Assembly (NCBI GenBank): GCA_026913215.1
Contig: JAPTYK010000001.1
Span: 3,100,001 to 3,164,000, forward strand
Direction: 5' to 3'
Origin: Streptomyces diastatochromogenes
GTDB lineage: Bacteria > Actinomycetota > Actinomycetes > Streptomycetales > Streptomycetaceae
DNA length: 64,000 bases
Shown: positions 44,768 to 57,591 of the stretch, piece after piece
Position numbering within the stretch: position 1 is the stretch's first letter
Layout of the letters: every line of letters starts with the position of its first letter
The notes under the pieces: model-generated
Databases searched by the model: none
What the model saw: the letters and a program-made list of their open reading frames with translations, nothing else
What the model was told of the DNA's origin: nothing
Made by a program: the position numbers and the translations under genes

Positions 44768-47092
44768 TCAGCTCCTCTCCGCGGTGCCGCGGCCCTGGGG
44801 GGAGGTGGGGGGCAGCGGGTCGGTGCGGGAGACCTGGGTCTCCGGGTAGGCCTGGTGTCCGGGGGCGGTGGGCGGGGCGGGGACCTCGTCGACGTGGTCG
44901 GCGGCCTCGATGCGGGCGGCGCACACCTTGTACTCGGGGATCTTGGAGCGGGGGTCGAGGGCGTCGATGGTGAGGGCGTTCGCCGCCGTGGGGACGGGCC
45001 AGTGGTAGGGCACGAAGACGGTGTCGGGGCGGATGGCCTCGGTGACGAGGGCGGGGAAGACCTCGCTGCCGCGGCGGGTGACGACGCGGACGGGGTCGCC
45101 GTTGCGGAAGCCGTGCGAGGGGTGGACCTCGACCCAGGGGCGGGGGGTCTGTTCGACGAGGGCGCCGAGGCGGCGGGTCTGGTTGCCGGAGAGGAAGTGG
45201 GCGACGGTGCGGCCGGTGGTGAGGGAGAGGGGGTACTCCTCGCTGTACGGGTCCATGGGCGGGTGCCATTCGACGACCTGCAGGTGGATCTTGCCGTCGG
45301 GGTGGTAGGTGCGGCCGTCCTCGAAGAGCCGGGGGGTGCCGGGGTGTTCGGTGCTGGGGCAGGGCCAGGCGATGCCGCCGGTCTCCTCCAGGCGCTCGTA
45401 CGTGATGCCGTAGTAGTCGTTGACGGTTCCGGCGGAGGCGATGCGGAGCTCTTCGAAGACGGAGCGGGAGTCGGGGAAGGCGAACTTGTCGCCGGCGCCG
45501 AGTCGTCGGGCGAGTTCGCAGAGGACCCAGGTGTCGGTGCGGACTCCGGCCGGGGGTTCCTGGGCCTTGTTGTGCTTGACGACCCGGGCCTCGGCGTTGG
45601 CCATGACGCCTTCGTCCTCGGCCCAGACGGTGACGGGGAAGACGACGTGGGCGTTGGCGGCGGTCTCGGAGAGGAAGAAGTCGAACTGGGCGTGGAATTC
45701 GAGGGTGTCGTAGCCGTCCTTGACGGTGGCGTAGTTCGGGAGGGAGACGAAGGGGTTGTTGCAGATGCCGACGAGGCCGCGGATCTCCTTGCGCTGCATC
45801 TGCCAGACCATTTCCATCATGGAGGTTCCGGCGGGCGGGAGTTCGGTCTCGTCGATGCCCCAGATCTCGCAGATCTGGCGGCGGTGTTCGGGGTTGGTGA
45901 TGGAGCGGCCGCCGGGGAGGAGGTCGGATTTCTGGCCGTGTTCGCGGCCGCCCTGGCCGTTGCCCTGGCCGGTGATGGTGCCGTAGCCGGCGCCGGGTTT
46001 TCCGATGTTTCCGGTGGCGACGCAGAGGTTGATGATGGTGAGGCAGTTCTCGACGCCCTGGGAGTGGTGTTCGACGCCGCGGGCGTGCCAGGCCATGGCC
46101 TTGTCCGCGTCGGCGAACATGCGGGCGACCTGGACGATCTGCTCTTCGGGGACGCCGCAGATCTCGGCGGACCGGGCGGGCGGGTAGGCGGCGACGGTCT
46201 TCCTGACCTCGTCCCAGCCGGTGGTGTGGGCGGCGAGGTAGGCCTCGTCGGTGAGGCCCTCGGCGACGACGACGTGCAGGACGGCGTTGAAGAAGGCCGA
46301 GTCGGTGCCGGGTTTGAGGGCGACGTGGACGTCGGCGGTGCGGGCGATCGCGGTCTCGCGGGGGTCGACGACGATGAGGGTGGCGCCCCGGTCGCGGGCT
46401 CCCCACAGGTACTGGGTCATGACGGGGAAGCATTCGCCGACGTTGGAGCCGGCGATGAGGAGGCAGTCGGTGAGGAGGATGTCGGAGAAGGGGTTGCCGG
46501 CGCGGTCGATGCCGAAGGCGAGTTTGTTGGCTCCGGCGGCGGAGACCATGCAGAGGCGGCCGTTGTAGTCGACGTGCCGGGATCTGAGGGCGACGCGGGC
46601 GAACTTGCCGACGAGGTAGGTCTTCTCGGAGAAGAGGCTGGCGCCGCCGAGGAGTCCGAAGGCGTCGTTGCCGTACGCGCTCTGGATGCGGCGGATCTCG
46701 GCGACGGTGTGGTCGAGGGCTTCGTCCCAGCTGACCTCGCGGAACTCCTCGTCGCGGCCCCGGCGCATGAGGGGGGCGGTGAGCCGGTCGGGGTGGTTGA
46801 CCTGCTGGTAGGCGTTGATGCCCTTGGGGCAGAGCCGCATGCGGTTGATGTCGTGGTTGCGGGGTTCGACGCCGAAGACCTTGCCGTGGTGGTCGACGCG
46901 GAGGTACATGCCGCACTGGACGCCGCAGAAGCAGCAGTGGGTGGGGACGAGGGTCTCGCCGTTCTGGTCGGCGTGCCAGCGGTCGGCGGGGATGCCTCCG
47001 GCGTCGCGGAACTGGCGGGTGCCGGGCGGGGCGAGGGAGGGGTCGAGCGGCAGCAGCCGGCCGGGGGTGGTCACGGGGTCGGTCGCGGTCAC
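44768..47092 (-). CDS. Molybdopterin oxidoreductase (formate dehydrogenase/nitrate reductase type)
   Basis: 774 residues. The N-terminal [4Fe-4S] motif [16 protein letters not shown]...LCPKG identifies the DMSO-reductase family. [15 protein letters not shown] supplies a cysteine at the position that binds Mo in assimilatory nitrate reductases. A typical molybdopterin dinucleotide-binding domain ([20 protein letters not shown]) closes the protein. There is no Tat signal, so it is cytoplasmic. Substrate is not certain: the RLCM context resembles NasA/NarB, while association with pyruvate formate-lyase would suit formate. GTG 47092 overlaps the membrane-subunit stop. The frame is intact. Confidence 0.88.
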   Translation of the reverse strand: MTATDPVTTPGRLLPLDPSLAPPGTRQFRDAGGIPADRWHADQNGETLVPTHCCFCGVQCGMYLRVDHHGKVFGVEPRNHDINRMRLCPKGINAYQQVNHPDRLTAPLMRRGRDEEFREVSWDEALDHTVAEIRRIQSAYGNDAFGLLGGASLFSEKTYLVGKFARVALRSRHVDYNGRLCMVSAAGANKLAFGIDRAGNPFSDILLTDCLLIAGSNVGECFPVMTQYLWGARDRGATLIVVDPRETAIARTADVHVALKPGTDSAFFNAVLHVVVAEGLTDEAYLAAHTTGWDEVRKTVAAYPPARSAEICGVPEEQIVQVARMFADADKAMAWHARGVEHHSQGVENCLTIINLCVATGNIGKPGAGYGTITGQGNGQGGREHGQKSDLLPGGRSITNPEHRRQICEIWGIDETELPPAGTSMMEMVWQMQRKEIRGLVGICNNPFVSLPNYATVKDGYDTLEFHAQFDFFLSETAANAHVVFPVTVWAEDEGVMANAEARVVKHNKAQEPPAGVRTDTWVLCELARRLGAGDKFAFPDSRSVFEELRIASAGTVNDYYGITYERLEETGGIAWPCPSTEHPGTPRLFEDGRTYHPDGKIHLQVVEWHPPMDPYSEEYPLSLTTGRTVAHFLSGNQTRRLGALVEQTPRPWVEVHPSHGFRNGDPVRVVTRRGSEVFPALVTEAIRPDTVFVPYHWPVPTAANALTIDALDPRSKIPEYKVCAARIEAADHVDEVPAPPTAPGHQAYPETQVSRTDPLPPTSPQGRGTAERS

Positions 47093-48219
47093 TTGAAGCC
47101 CTTCTTCACGTGGTCGAGGTAGGCGGTGCCGCGGAGGACGCGCTTGCAGCGGGGGCAGTACTCGGCCCACTGGTCGAAGCCGAGGTCGAGGTCGCGCATG
47201 GTGCCCTGGAGGTTCTCCACGTACGGGGCGGTGTCGATGGGCTCGTGGCAGCGGCGGCAGGTGAGGATCTCGTCCTCGTCCTTGCGGCGGGAGGTGTATT
47301 TGAAGAGCTGCATGCCGACGGCGGCGGGCCGCTGGACGATGTGGAAGAACTTCCCGAAGGGGATGTAGATGAGGGTGAAGACGACGGACACCATGTGGAG
47401 GACGGCGAGGAACTCGTAGCCGCCGCCGTGCAGGAAGATCGACGAGAAGGTCAGCAGGAGCCCGGTCACGGAGATGACGATGAGGGCGAGCAGCGGGACG
47501 AGGTCGTAGGCGAAGCGCTGGCCGGTGATGGCGCCCCGGTCCTTCATGCGGCGCCACAGGAAGTAGGAGGCTCCGGCGATGACGAGGACGGCGGCGATGT
47601 CGAGGCCGTGGAACATGAGCCAGCCGACGGCGTTGAGCGCGTCGAATCCGATGATCTTGAAGCCCCAGATCCGCATCTCGTAGCCGGGGCCCGAGCCGGT
47701 GGAGGAGGTGAAGGTGAACCAGCCCCAGGTGAGGGGGAAGGTGATCGCGGCGGCGAGCAGGCAGCCCCAGAAGATCAGCTGGTGGGCGGCCCAGCGGGCG
47801 TGTGAGCGGGCGCCGAGGAACTTCTGGAAGCCGAGGTAGGTGGCGATCATCTTCGGCAGGGCGGTGGGCGCCTTGCGGAAGTTCGCGGCGGAGAAGAAGG
47901 AGCGCCAGCCCTGCCGGAAGAGGCGTCGGGCGCCGGGTGCGGAGATCCAGACGGTGTAGCGGTGGGCGACGCCGAAGGCGAGGAAGACGGTGGCCACGGC
48001 GTACGGCAGGAGGGCCGAGTCGAAGTCGCGGAGCAGACGGCTGCCGAGGACGATCGCGAGGATCAGCAGGGCGGAGACGGCGGCGCCGGCGAGTGCGGCG
48101 CGGCGGCGCACGGCGGCGGGGGTCCGGGCGCGGTGTCGTCGGCCGCCGGGGGCCGGGCGCGAGGGCCGGGGCGGGGCCGGGTTCGGGGTCGGCTCGGCTG
48201 TCTGCGGTGGCTCGGTCAC
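47089..48219 (-). CDS. NarI/HdrE-like membrane electron-transfer subunit with Cys motifs
   Basis: 376 residues. After a Pro/Arg-rich N-terminus come about six helices, among them [40 protein letters not shown] and [19 protein letters not shown], with several His that could ligate b hemes. The C-terminus carries [11 protein letters not shown] and YCPRCKR: C-x-x-C-H and C-x-x-C-K. It resembles the membrane partners of molybdoenzyme/ferredoxin complexes. GTG 48219 starts it; its stop overlaps the molybdoenzyme start, so the complex is translationally coupled. The upstream gap to pflA is 66 bases. Confidence 0.78.
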   Translation of the reverse strand: MTEPPQTAEPTPNPAPPRPSRPAPGGRRHRARTPAAVRRRAALAGAAVSALLILAIVLGSRLLRDFDSALLPYAVATVFLAFGVAHRYTVWISAPGARRLFRQGWRSFFSAANFRKAPTALPKMIATYLGFQKFLGARSHARWAAHQLIFWGCLLAAAITFPLTWGWFTFTSSTGSGPGYEMRIWGFKIIGFDALNAVGWLMFHGLDIAAVLVIAGASYFLWRRMKDRGAITGQRFAYDLVPLLALIVISVTGLLLTFSSIFLHGGGYEFLAVLHMVSVVFTLIYIPFGKFFHIVQRPAAVGMQLFKYTSRRKDEDEILTCRRCHEPIDTAPYVENLQGTMRDLDLGFDQWAEYCPRCKRVLRGTAYLDHVKKGFK

Positions 48220-48285
48220 GTGATCACGGTAAAGCCGTGTGTCACGTTTGATCCCGTTTTGACCGCCGTGTAGGTGACGCGTCGT

Positions 48286-49303
48286 TCAGACGGCGTGCAG
48301 CCCGTGGGCCCGGAACACCTCGCGTGCCGTGGCGATCTGCCCGGGGGTCGGGGACGGCGTGTCGTGCAGGGTGAACGGCTTGGCGAGTCCTTGCCACTTC
48401 GCTTCACCGAGCTTGTGGAAGGGGAGGATGTCCACGCGGGACACATTGCCGAGACCGGCGGCGAAGGCGGCGACGCCCTCCACGTTGGCGGGGTCGTCGG
48501 TGAGTCCCGGGACGAGCACGAAGCGGACGTGGACCTCCTGGCCGAGGTCGGCGAGGCGCCGGGCGAAGTCCAGGGTCGGCCGCAGCGGCCGCCCGGTGAC
48601 CTTCTCGTACGTGTCCGGGTCCCAGGACTTGATGTCGAGGAGCACCAGGTCGGTGTCGCGCAGCAGGGCGTCGGTGGCGCGGGCGCCGAGGAAGCCCGAG
48701 GTGTCGAGGGCCGTGTGGAGGCCCAGCTCGTGCTTCATCCGGTGCAGCAGCTCGCCGGTGAAGACGGGCTGCAGGAGGGTTCCCCGCCCGAGACGGTGGC
48801 GCCCCCTCCGGAGACGGAGATGAAGCGGACGTACTTGGCCGCCTCGGCGATCACGGCGTCGGCGGAGGTACGGGTGCCGGCGCGCATCCGCCAGGTGTCG
48901 GGGTTGTGGCAGTAGAGGCAGGCGAGGGGGCAGCCGGAGAGGAAGGCGACGAAGCGGGTGCCGGGACCATCGACGCCGGTGGACAGGTCCCAGGAGTGCA
49001 CCGACCCTCGGACGGCCGCCGGGTGACCACGGCGGCCGGGGTGACGGCGGGCGGGGTGACGGCGGGCGGGGTGACGGCGGGCGGGGTGGCCGTGGCGGTG
49101 GCTGGAGTGACGGCCGGGGCAGTGGCCGGGGTGACGGTCGGGGCTGTGGCCGGAGTGACGGTCGGGGCGGTAGCCAGGGTGACGGCCGGGGTGACCGAGG
49201 CGGTGGCCGGGATGACCGAGGCGGTGGCCGGGGTGGCCGGGGTGACCAGGGTGCCGGCCGGGGCAGGGGTCGGGGTGGCGGGGCCGGTGGCGAGGGTGGT
49301 CAT
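48286..49303 (-). CDS. pflA: Pyruvate formate-lyase activating enzyme with long Thr/Pro/Ala repeat N-terminus, frameshifted
   Basis: The C-terminal 240 residues are a radical SAM enzyme: SVHSWDLSTGVDGPGTRFV, the cluster motif SGCPLACLYCHNPDTW (C-x3-C-x2-C), VSGGGATVSGGEP and the repaired FTGELLHRMKHELGLHTALD. It installs the glycyl radical on PflB. Ahead of it the same strand encodes about 100 residues built from T-P-A-T-A-P-type units, beginning at ATG 49303 with a strong AGAAGG ribosome site seven bases upstream. One base is missing where the two parts join (near 49008) and another near 48780. If the join is right, this PflA has an unusual repeat extension; if not, translation starts near 49001. 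Confidence 0.8.
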
Positions 49304-49398
49304 GGCAGGGCCTTCTTCGGAGGGGCCTTCGGGTGGTGTCGGGCGCGCCCCGGGGCCGGGGTGTGGGGGCCGCCGGGCCCCGGGGGCGGTCGGGGCGG

Positions 49399-51713
<2,315 letters not shown>

Positions 51714-51813
51714 TGCCCGCACCGCCTTCTTCGAATCATTCGATCGCGTCGTTGCTCCCTTTCATTCCACTCCTCCTGATCGGTCGTTCGGGGCGGCATT
51801 GGTCTCCATTCGG

Positions 51814-51827
51814 GGGACCTAGGTCCC
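51814..51827. promoter_or_regulatory. DosR/DevR-type hypoxia box before pflB
   Basis: GGGACCTAGGTCCC is a perfect 14-base palindrome. The DosR/DevR consensus is TTSGGGACTWWAGTCCCSAA: the GGGAC and GTCCC half-sites are identical and correctly spaced by four bases, and the central WW is TA. Outer flanks match only in the two S positions. It lies about 100 bases upstream of the pflB GTG and 49 bases upstream of a well-placed upstream ATG. Confidence 0.55.
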
Positions 51828-51840
51828 GCCCCGGCACGCG

Positions 51841-51872
51841 GAAAGACCCCGCCGGGGAGGGCGGGGCCTTTC
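51841..51872 (-). terminator. Terminator between narK and pflB
   Basis: GAAAGACCCCGCC and GGCGGGGCCTTTC form a strong stem with one imperfect base pair around a six-base loop. A T-rich tract follows on the plus strand. It lies 60 bases past the narK stop, so pflB probably has its own promoter. Confidence 0.7.
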
Positions 51873-51931
51873 TTTTCCTGACTTTCCTTCGCCTGACTTT
51901 CCTTCGCCTGAGTTTTCTTCTCCGGTCCTTT

Positions 51932-53353
51932 CTAGCTCGGCGCCTCGGCGCCCTTGCGTGCGTAGAACCACCAGGTCACGACCATGCAGCTGATGTAGAA
52001 GGCGACGAATCCCCACATCGCGCTGGTCACGCTCACCGAGGCGAACAGTGCCGGGATGAAGAAGAAGCCGTAGGCGGCGACGGCCGAGGTGAAGCCGGTG
52101 ACCGCGCCGGATTCCATTTCCGCCTGCTTCAGGGCTCCGGCGTATTCCGGGGTGCCTTCTTCGAGGCCCTTGAGGTGGGTGCCGCGGAAGATGACCGGGA
52201 TCTGGCGGAAGGTGGAGCCGTTGCCGATTCCGGAGAAGAAGAACGCGGCGAGGAAGCAGAAGAAGAAGCCGTAGAAGGAGCCGCCGTCACTGCCCGAGGG
52301 CAGGAACGCGATCACTCCGACGATCGAGGCGGCCATGCCCACGAAGGACAGGATCGTGACCCGGGCACCGCCCCACTTGTCCGCGATCCAGCCGCCGCCC
52401 CAGCGGGCCAGGGCGCCCACCGCGGGGCCCATCCAGGCGTAGGTGGCGACCGAGTAGTCCGGGAACGTGGTCTTGATCAGCATCGGCAGCGCGGCGGCGA
52501 ACCCGATGAAGGAGCCGAAGGTGCCGACGTACAGCCAGGTCATCAGCCAGTTGTGCTTGCGCCTGAAGATGACCTTCTGCCGGCGGAAGGGGGTCGCCGC
52601 CACCTTCAGGTCGTTCTGGCCGAACCAGGCGATCGCGGCGAGGACGAGCAGCACCGGCACCCACAGGAACGCGGCGTTCTGGAGGTAGACCGGGGTGCCG
52701 TCGGCCTTGTGCTGGGCGGAGCCGATCGCGATGGTCGACCAGGTGATGACGATCGGGGTGAGGAGCTGGACGACGGAGACGCCGAGGTTGCCGAGACCGC
52801 CGTTGATGCCGGTCGCGCTGCCCTTCCGCGCCTTCGGGAAGAAGAAACCGATGTTGGCGAGGGAGGAGGCGAAGTTCGCGCCGCCGATGCCGCAGAGGGC
52901 GGCGATGGCGACCATCACCCCGTACGGGGTCGTCGGGTCCTGGATCGCGATCCCGAGCCAGATCAGCGGCACGATCAGGACGGCCGTCGACAGCGCGGTG
53001 AAACGGCGCTGGCCGACCATCGGGCCGAGGAAGGTGTAGAAGATCCGGGCCGTGCCGCCGGTCAGACCGGGGATGGCCGTCAGCCAGAACAGCTGGGACG
53101 TCGAGAAGCCGAAGCCGACGTCCTTCAGGTTGGTCGCGGTGACCGACCACACCTGCCAGACGACGAAGGCCACGAGCAGCGCCGGCACCGCGATCCACAG
53201 GTTGCGGGCGGCGACCTTTCTGCCGATGGCCTGCCAGAAGAGCTCGTTCTCCGGCTCCCAGTCGGTGATCGCCCTGCCGGGACGGTACTGCTCCGCGTCG
53301 TACGAGGAGGGTGACCGGTCGGCCGTTCTGCTGCCCTGGACTACGGAACTCAT
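51932..53353 (-). CDS. narK: NarK-family nitrate/nitrite MFS transporter
   Basis: 473 residues with twelve predicted helices. The nitrate-signature regions are present: ALCGIGGANFASSLANIGFF (G-x-G-G-x-N/F) in helix 5 and FSGIGNGSTFRQIPVIFRG in helix 11, both glycine-rich and typical of the NNP family. The N-terminus GRAITDWEPENELFWQAIGR is long and conserved in actinobacterial NarK. It should exchange nitrate and nitrite across the membrane. The gene lies upstream of pflB, separated by a terminator. The frame is intact. Confidence 0.92.
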   Translation of the reverse strand: MSSVVQGSRTADRSPSSYDAEQYRPGRAITDWEPENELFWQAIGRKVAARNLWIAVPALLVAFVVWQVWSVTATNLKDVGFGFSTSQLFWLTAIPGLTGGTARIFYTFLGPMVGQRRFTALSTAVLIVPLIWLGIAIQDPTTPYGVMVAIAALCGIGGANFASSLANIGFFFPKARKGSATGINGGLGNLGVSVVQLLTPIVITWSTIAIGSAQHKADGTPVYLQNAAFLWVPVLLVLAAIAWFGQNDLKVAATPFRRQKVIFRRKHNWLMTWLYVGTFGSFIGFAAALPMLIKTTFPDYSVATYAWMGPAVGALARWGGGWIADKWGGARVTILSFVGMAASIVGVIAFLPSGSDGGSFYGFFFCFLAAFFFSGIGNGSTFRQIPVIFRGTHLKGLEEGTPEYAGALKQAEMESGAVTGFTSAVAAYGFFFIPALFASVSVTSAMWGFVAFYISCMVVTWWFYARKGAEAPS

Positions 53354-53543
53354 GGCGCTTCCCTGATGTTTCGGGATTCTCCTGCTTGCCCTTCCAGGCT
53401 GCGCCCGCGCGTCGGGGCTCCGTGAGTGCCGATGGTCGCCGGAGGGGCGGGCGGAGGTCCCGGCGGCGGCGGGCCGTAGGAACCCCCCTGTCCGGGCGTG
53501 CCCCGGCGGCGGGCCCGCCGTCCGCTCTGCTGTGCTGGTGCGC

Positions 53544-54722
53544 ATGACACAACCGTTCCTGCCCCTCACCGCCCGCTCCCGCGAGGAGTCGCACCGGGTC
53601 GCCACGTCCCTGGAGCTCTTCTTCGACCTGTGTTTCGTCGTGGCCGTCGCCCAGGCCGGCGCCGAGCTCGTGCACGCGGTCGCCGGAGGCCACGCCGGCC
53701 AGGGCATCGTCAACTACGCGATGGTGTTCTTCGCGATCTGGTGGGCCTGGATGAACTTCTCCTGGTTCGCCTCCGCCTACGACAACGACGACGTCCTCTA
53801 CCGCGTCGTCACCCTCCTCCAGATCGCCGGCGTGCTCGTCCTCGCCGCCGGTGTCTCGCGCGCCTTCGAGGAGCACGACTTCCTCGTCGTCTACCTGGGC
53901 TACGTCGTGATGCGGCTCGCGATGGCCTCGCAGTGGCTGCGCGCCGCCCACCACGCCACCGACCCGGCCGAGCGGAGGATGTGCCGCCGGTACGCGGGCG
54001 GGGTCCTCGCCGTCCAGATCGGCTGGCTGGCACTGGTCCTCGCGCCCGAGCCGGCCCGCGGGTGGGTCTTCCTGGTCATGGCGCTCGCCGAGATGGCCGT
54101 GCCGGTGTACGCGGAGAAGGACGCCCCCAGCGCCTGGCACCCGCACCACATCGCCGAGCGGTACGGCCTGTTCACGATCATCGTGCTCGGCGAGACCGTC
54201 GCCGCCGCGACCGTCGCCGTGAAGGCGGGCATCGTCGAGAACGACGCCCTCGGGGAGGTCCTCCCGATCGCCGCCGGAGGTCTGCTGCTCGTCTTCGCCG
54301 CCTGGTGGATCTACTTCGTCGTGCCCGCCCACGACCGGCTGACCTCCAGCCGCCAGGGCTTCCTGTGGGGCTACGGCCACTACGTGATCTTCACGTCGGC
54401 CGCCGCCGTCGGCGCGGGCCTGGAGATCGCCGTCGAAGAGGCCGTGGGCAAGGCCCACGTCTCCACGCTCGCCGCCTCCGCCGCCGTGACGATCCCCTCG
54501 GCCGTGTTCCTGCTGTCGGTGTGGCTGCTGCACGCCCGCTACTTCAAGGTCGGCATCGCCCAGCAACTGGTCCTTCCGGTGGCGTCGTTCGCGATCCTGA
54601 TGTGCTCGTTCGCGGGCCGCTGGGCGGTCCTGGCGGCCGGGCTCGTCGCGGCGGCCACGGTCGCCGTCGGCGTCACCCTGACGGCCCGCAACCCGGCCAC
54701 GCGCGCGCGGGAAGCGGCCTGA
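53544..54722 (+). CDS. Low temperature requirement protein A (LtrA) family membrane protein
   Basis: 392 residues with about ten helices. The family signature [20 protein letters not shown] is near the start, [20 protein letters not shown] follows, and the middle contains [17 protein letters not shown], where the conserved E-R-x-G-L-x-x-I-x-x-G-E is seen. LtrA proteins are widespread membrane proteins of unknown activity. ATG 53544 gives the usual length. It diverges from narK across 190 bases with no clear signals. Confidence 0.88.
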   Translation: MTQPFLPLTARSREESHRVATSLELFFDLCFVVAVAQAGAELVHAVAGGHAGQGIVNYAMVFFAIWWAWMNFSWFASAYDNDDVLYRVVTLLQIAGVLVLAAGVSRAFEEHDFLVVYLGYVVMRLAMASQWLRAAHHATDPAERRMCRRYAGGVLAVQIGWLALVLAPEPARGWVFLVMALAEMAVPVYAEKDAPSAWHPHHIAERYGLFTIIVLGETVAAATVAVKAGIVENDALGEVLPIAAGGLLLVFAAWWIYFVVPAHDRLTSSRQGFLWGYGHYVIFTSAAAVGAGLEIAVEEAVGKAHVSTLAASAAVTIPSAVFLLSVWLLHARYFKVGIAQQLVLPVASFAILMCSFAGRWAVLAAGLVAAATVAVGVTLTARNPATRAREAA

Positions 54723-54770
54723 CGGCCCCGGGGCTGGAGGACCCGCCCTCCCGGGACACAATCCCGCGCA

Positions 54771-57451
54771 TGATCTTCCGCCTCCTCGGGCCACTCACCC
54801 TGACCGGCCCGGCCGGGACCGCCGGGACTGACGGGACCGCCGGGACTGCCAAGACTGTGGGGCCTGTGGGATCCGCCGGGACTGTGGGATCCGCCGGGAC
54901 CACCGGGCCTGTGGGACCCGCCGGACTCGCCGGGCCTGTGGGACCCGCCGGGCCTGTGGGACTCGCCGGACCCGCCGGATCCACTGGCTCCGTGGGGCCC
55001 GACGGACCTGCCGGACCTGCCGGACCTGCCGGACCTGCCGGACCCGCCGGACCCGCCGGACTCGCCGGACCCGCCAGCCCCGTCGGCGGTCCCAAGGTCC
55101 GTGCCCTGCTCGCCCGGCTCCTCCTCGACGCGGGCCGGACCGTGCCGGTGGAGCGGCTCGTCGACGGGCTGTACGGGGACGAGGCCCCGGCCGGTGCGCC
55201 GGGAGCGCTCCAGGCCCAGGTGTCGCGGCTGCGCCGGGTCCTTCCGCCGGGCGTGGCGGTGGAGTTCGCGCCCGGCGGGTACCGGCTGGTCGTCGGGGAC
55301 CCCGTCAGGGACGTGGACGTCCTGCGGTTCGAGGCGCTCGTCCGGGACGGCGCGCGGGCCGCCGGGCGGGGATCCCGGCCGTGCGGCCGGGCTGCTGCGG
55401 GAGGCGCTCGGGCTCTGGCGGGGCCGGCGCTGGCCGACGTGCGGGACGCGCCGTTCGCGGCGGCCCAGGCGGCCCGGCTCGACGCGCTGCGGCTCGACGC
55501 GGTGGAGCAGTGGGCGGGCGCCGAGTTGACGGCCGGAGGTGACCCGGCGGTGGTCGTACGGGAACTGGAGTGGGCGGTCCGGGAGCAGCCCTGCGGGAGC
55601 GGCTGCGGGGTCTGCAGATGCGGGCGCTCGGCGCGGTGGGGCGGCAGGCGGAGGCGCTCGCCGCCTACGAGGAGGTGCGGGCGGCCCTGGCCGGGAGCTG
55701 GGGCCGATCCGTCGCCGGAGCTGGCCGCCGTGCACCTGGAACTGCTGCGGGGCGAAGCGGCCGTTCGGGCGTTCCGCCGCTGCCCGCGCCGCTGACGGAC
55801 TTCGTGGGCCGGGAGCGGGAGCGGAGCGGCTGGCCGTCCTGGTGGCGGCCGCCCGGCTCGTGACCCTGGTGGGTCCGGGCGGGGCGGGCAAGACGCGGCT
55901 CGCGCTGGAGGTGGGCGCGGGGCTGCCGGGGAGGTGCGGTTCGTGGACCTGGGGGCGGTGTCCGCTTCCGGGGAGGTCGTGGAGGCGTTCGCGGCGGCGC
56001 TCGGGGTACGGGGTGCGGCGCGGCTCGAAACGGCGCTGGCCGGGCGGCCGGTGCTGCTGATCGTGGACAACTGCGAGCACGTCGTCGGGGAGACGGCGGT
56101 CCTCGTACGGCGCCTCCTCGCCGCCTGCCCGGGGCTGCGGGTCCTGACGACGAGCCGGGAGGCGCTCGGCATCACCGGGGAGTCCCTGCTGCCGTTGGGA
56201 GCGCTGGCGCCGGAGGCGGCGGAGGAGCTGTTCGTACGGCGGGCGGCGGCGGTCCGGCCCGGATTCACGGGCCACGCGCGCGTGGCGGAGCTCTGCGCGG
56301 GGCTCGACGGGCTGCCGCTCGCCGTCGAACTGGCGGCGGCCCGGCTGCGGACCCTGTCCGTGGAGGAGCTCGCGGACGGGCTCGGCGAGCGGTTCGAGCT
56401 CCTTTCGCGCGGGGACCGCACGGCGCCGGAGCGGCACCGCACGCTGCGGGCGGTGGTGGAGTGGAGCTGGTCCTCCTCGAACCCGGCGAACGGGAACTGG
56501 CCGCGCGGCTCTCGGTGTTCCGGGGCGGGGCGACGGCGGAGGCGGTGGCCCGGGTGTGCGGGGCGGGCGCGGGCGCGCTGGCCTCGCTCGTGGAGAAGTC
56601 GCTGGTGGAGGTACGGGACGACGGCCGGTACCGGATGCTGGAGACCATCCGCGCCCATGCCGCCGAGCGGCTCCCGGACGGGGACCCCGCGGTCGCCGCC
56701 CACTCCGCGTACTACCGGACGCTCGCCGGGACGGCCGATCCCGAACTCCGGGGCCCCGCCCAGCTGGAGTGGCTGGCCCGGCTCGACGCGGAGGACGCGA
56801 ACCTGCGGGCGGCCCTGCGGCACGGCACCCCGGACGACGGTCTGCGCCTGGTCGCCGCCCTCACCCCGTACTGGTGGCTCCGCGGCCTCCGGGGCCGGGT
56901 GGCCGCGCCGGTCGCCGAGCTCCTGGACCGGGTGGAGCCCTCGGCGGACCTCGGCGAGGAGTACGCGCTGTGCGTGCTCGCGGCGGGCCTCCGGGAGGGC
57001 GAACAGGTCGAGCGCGCCCGGCGGTTCCTCGCCACGAGCACGACTCCGCTCCGGCAGCCGTACACGGCCTTCCTCTGGTCGACCTCCGTCGGCCCCCTGG
57101 AGGGCCTCTGCCTCGGCGACGACCCCTGGTCCCACGCCCTGGCCCTCGTCGGCCGCGCCCATCTGACCTCCTCGGAGACCCTCTTCGAGGAGGCTCTCGC
57201 CGGGTTCCGGTCGCTCGGGGAGCGGTGGGGCACGGCGACGGCCCTCGAAGGCCTGGCGGGCCTCTCCCCGACCCGCTGCCCCTGCTCGCGGAGGCCCTCG
57301 CCCTCTTCGAGGAACTGGGGTCGCCGAGGACGTCGTGGACCTCCTCCGGCGCCGCGCGTCCGTCCACGAGGCGGCCGGGGACCACGGGGCGGCGGCTGCC
57401 GACCGCGCCCGTGCCGCGGAGACGGCGCGACGGGCGGGCCTGCCTGCCTGA
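54771..57451 (+). CDS. AfsR/SARP-type regulator with collagen-like insert, frameshifted in this sequence
   Basis: About 895 residues after repair. It starts [16 protein letters not shown]. Normally [19 protein letters not shown] would follow soon after, but about 90 residues of perfect Gly-X-Y triplets intervene (54804-55085). The rest of the winged helix, the BTAD region ([15 protein letters not shown] then [20 protein letters not shown]), an NB-ARC-type ATPase ([25 protein letters not shown]) and helical repeats follow. Such proteins activate antibiotic or developmental genes by binding direct heptamer repeats. At least seven slips occur between 55366 and 57340. The stop is at 57451, 80 bases before a heptamer array. 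Confidence 0.8.
54804..55085 (+). repeat. Collagen-like Gly-X-Y coding tract
   Basis: About thirty consecutive triplets of the form G-x-A/V/T/D, most often G-P-A, G-P-V and G-T-A. The nine-base DNA units vary (for example GGACCTGCC, GGACCCGCC), so the tract is maintained at protein level rather than being a simple microsatellite. Confidence 0.85.
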
Positions 57452-57505
57452 GCCTGATGACTGCCTGATGACTTGCCTGACCGCCTGACCGCCTGACTGC
57501 CTGGC
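57437..57505 (+). repeat. Short GCCTGA direct repeats at the regulator stop
   Basis: GCCTGA recurs about seven times with 8-12 base spacing, starting inside the last codons of the regulator. It may be a degenerate tandem array; no function is evident. Confidence 0.6.
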
Positions 57506-57531
57506 CGCCGGCGAAGCCCCGCGCACCGCCC

Positions 57532-57591
57532 GTCAGCGGGCGTCAGCGGGCTGTCAGTGGGCGTCAGCGGGCTGTCAGTGGTTCGTCAGCG
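57532..57591 (+). promoter_or_regulatory. Six-copy heptamer array, probable SARP operator
   Basis: GTCAG(C/T)G occurs six times, starting at 57532, 57542, 57553, 57563, 57574 and 57585. Spacings are 10, 11, 10, 11 and 11 bases (mean 10.6), one helical turn each, as in SARP operators. Eight bases after the last copy is GAGTGT, a plausible -10, matching the fixed distance at known SARP promoters. The array lies between the SARP gene and the SDR gene. Confidence 0.7.

Noticed and set aside
49005..49303. Non-coding GC-rich repeats between pflB and pflA
   Set aside because: The minus strand has one open frame of about 100 codons with a strong ribosome site and it leads into pflA after one repaired base, so a coding extension is likelier, though not proven.
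53354..53543. A second DosR-type box before narK
   Set aside because: Only a single half-site (GGGAC on the minus strand near 53456) is present; the partner half is missing.
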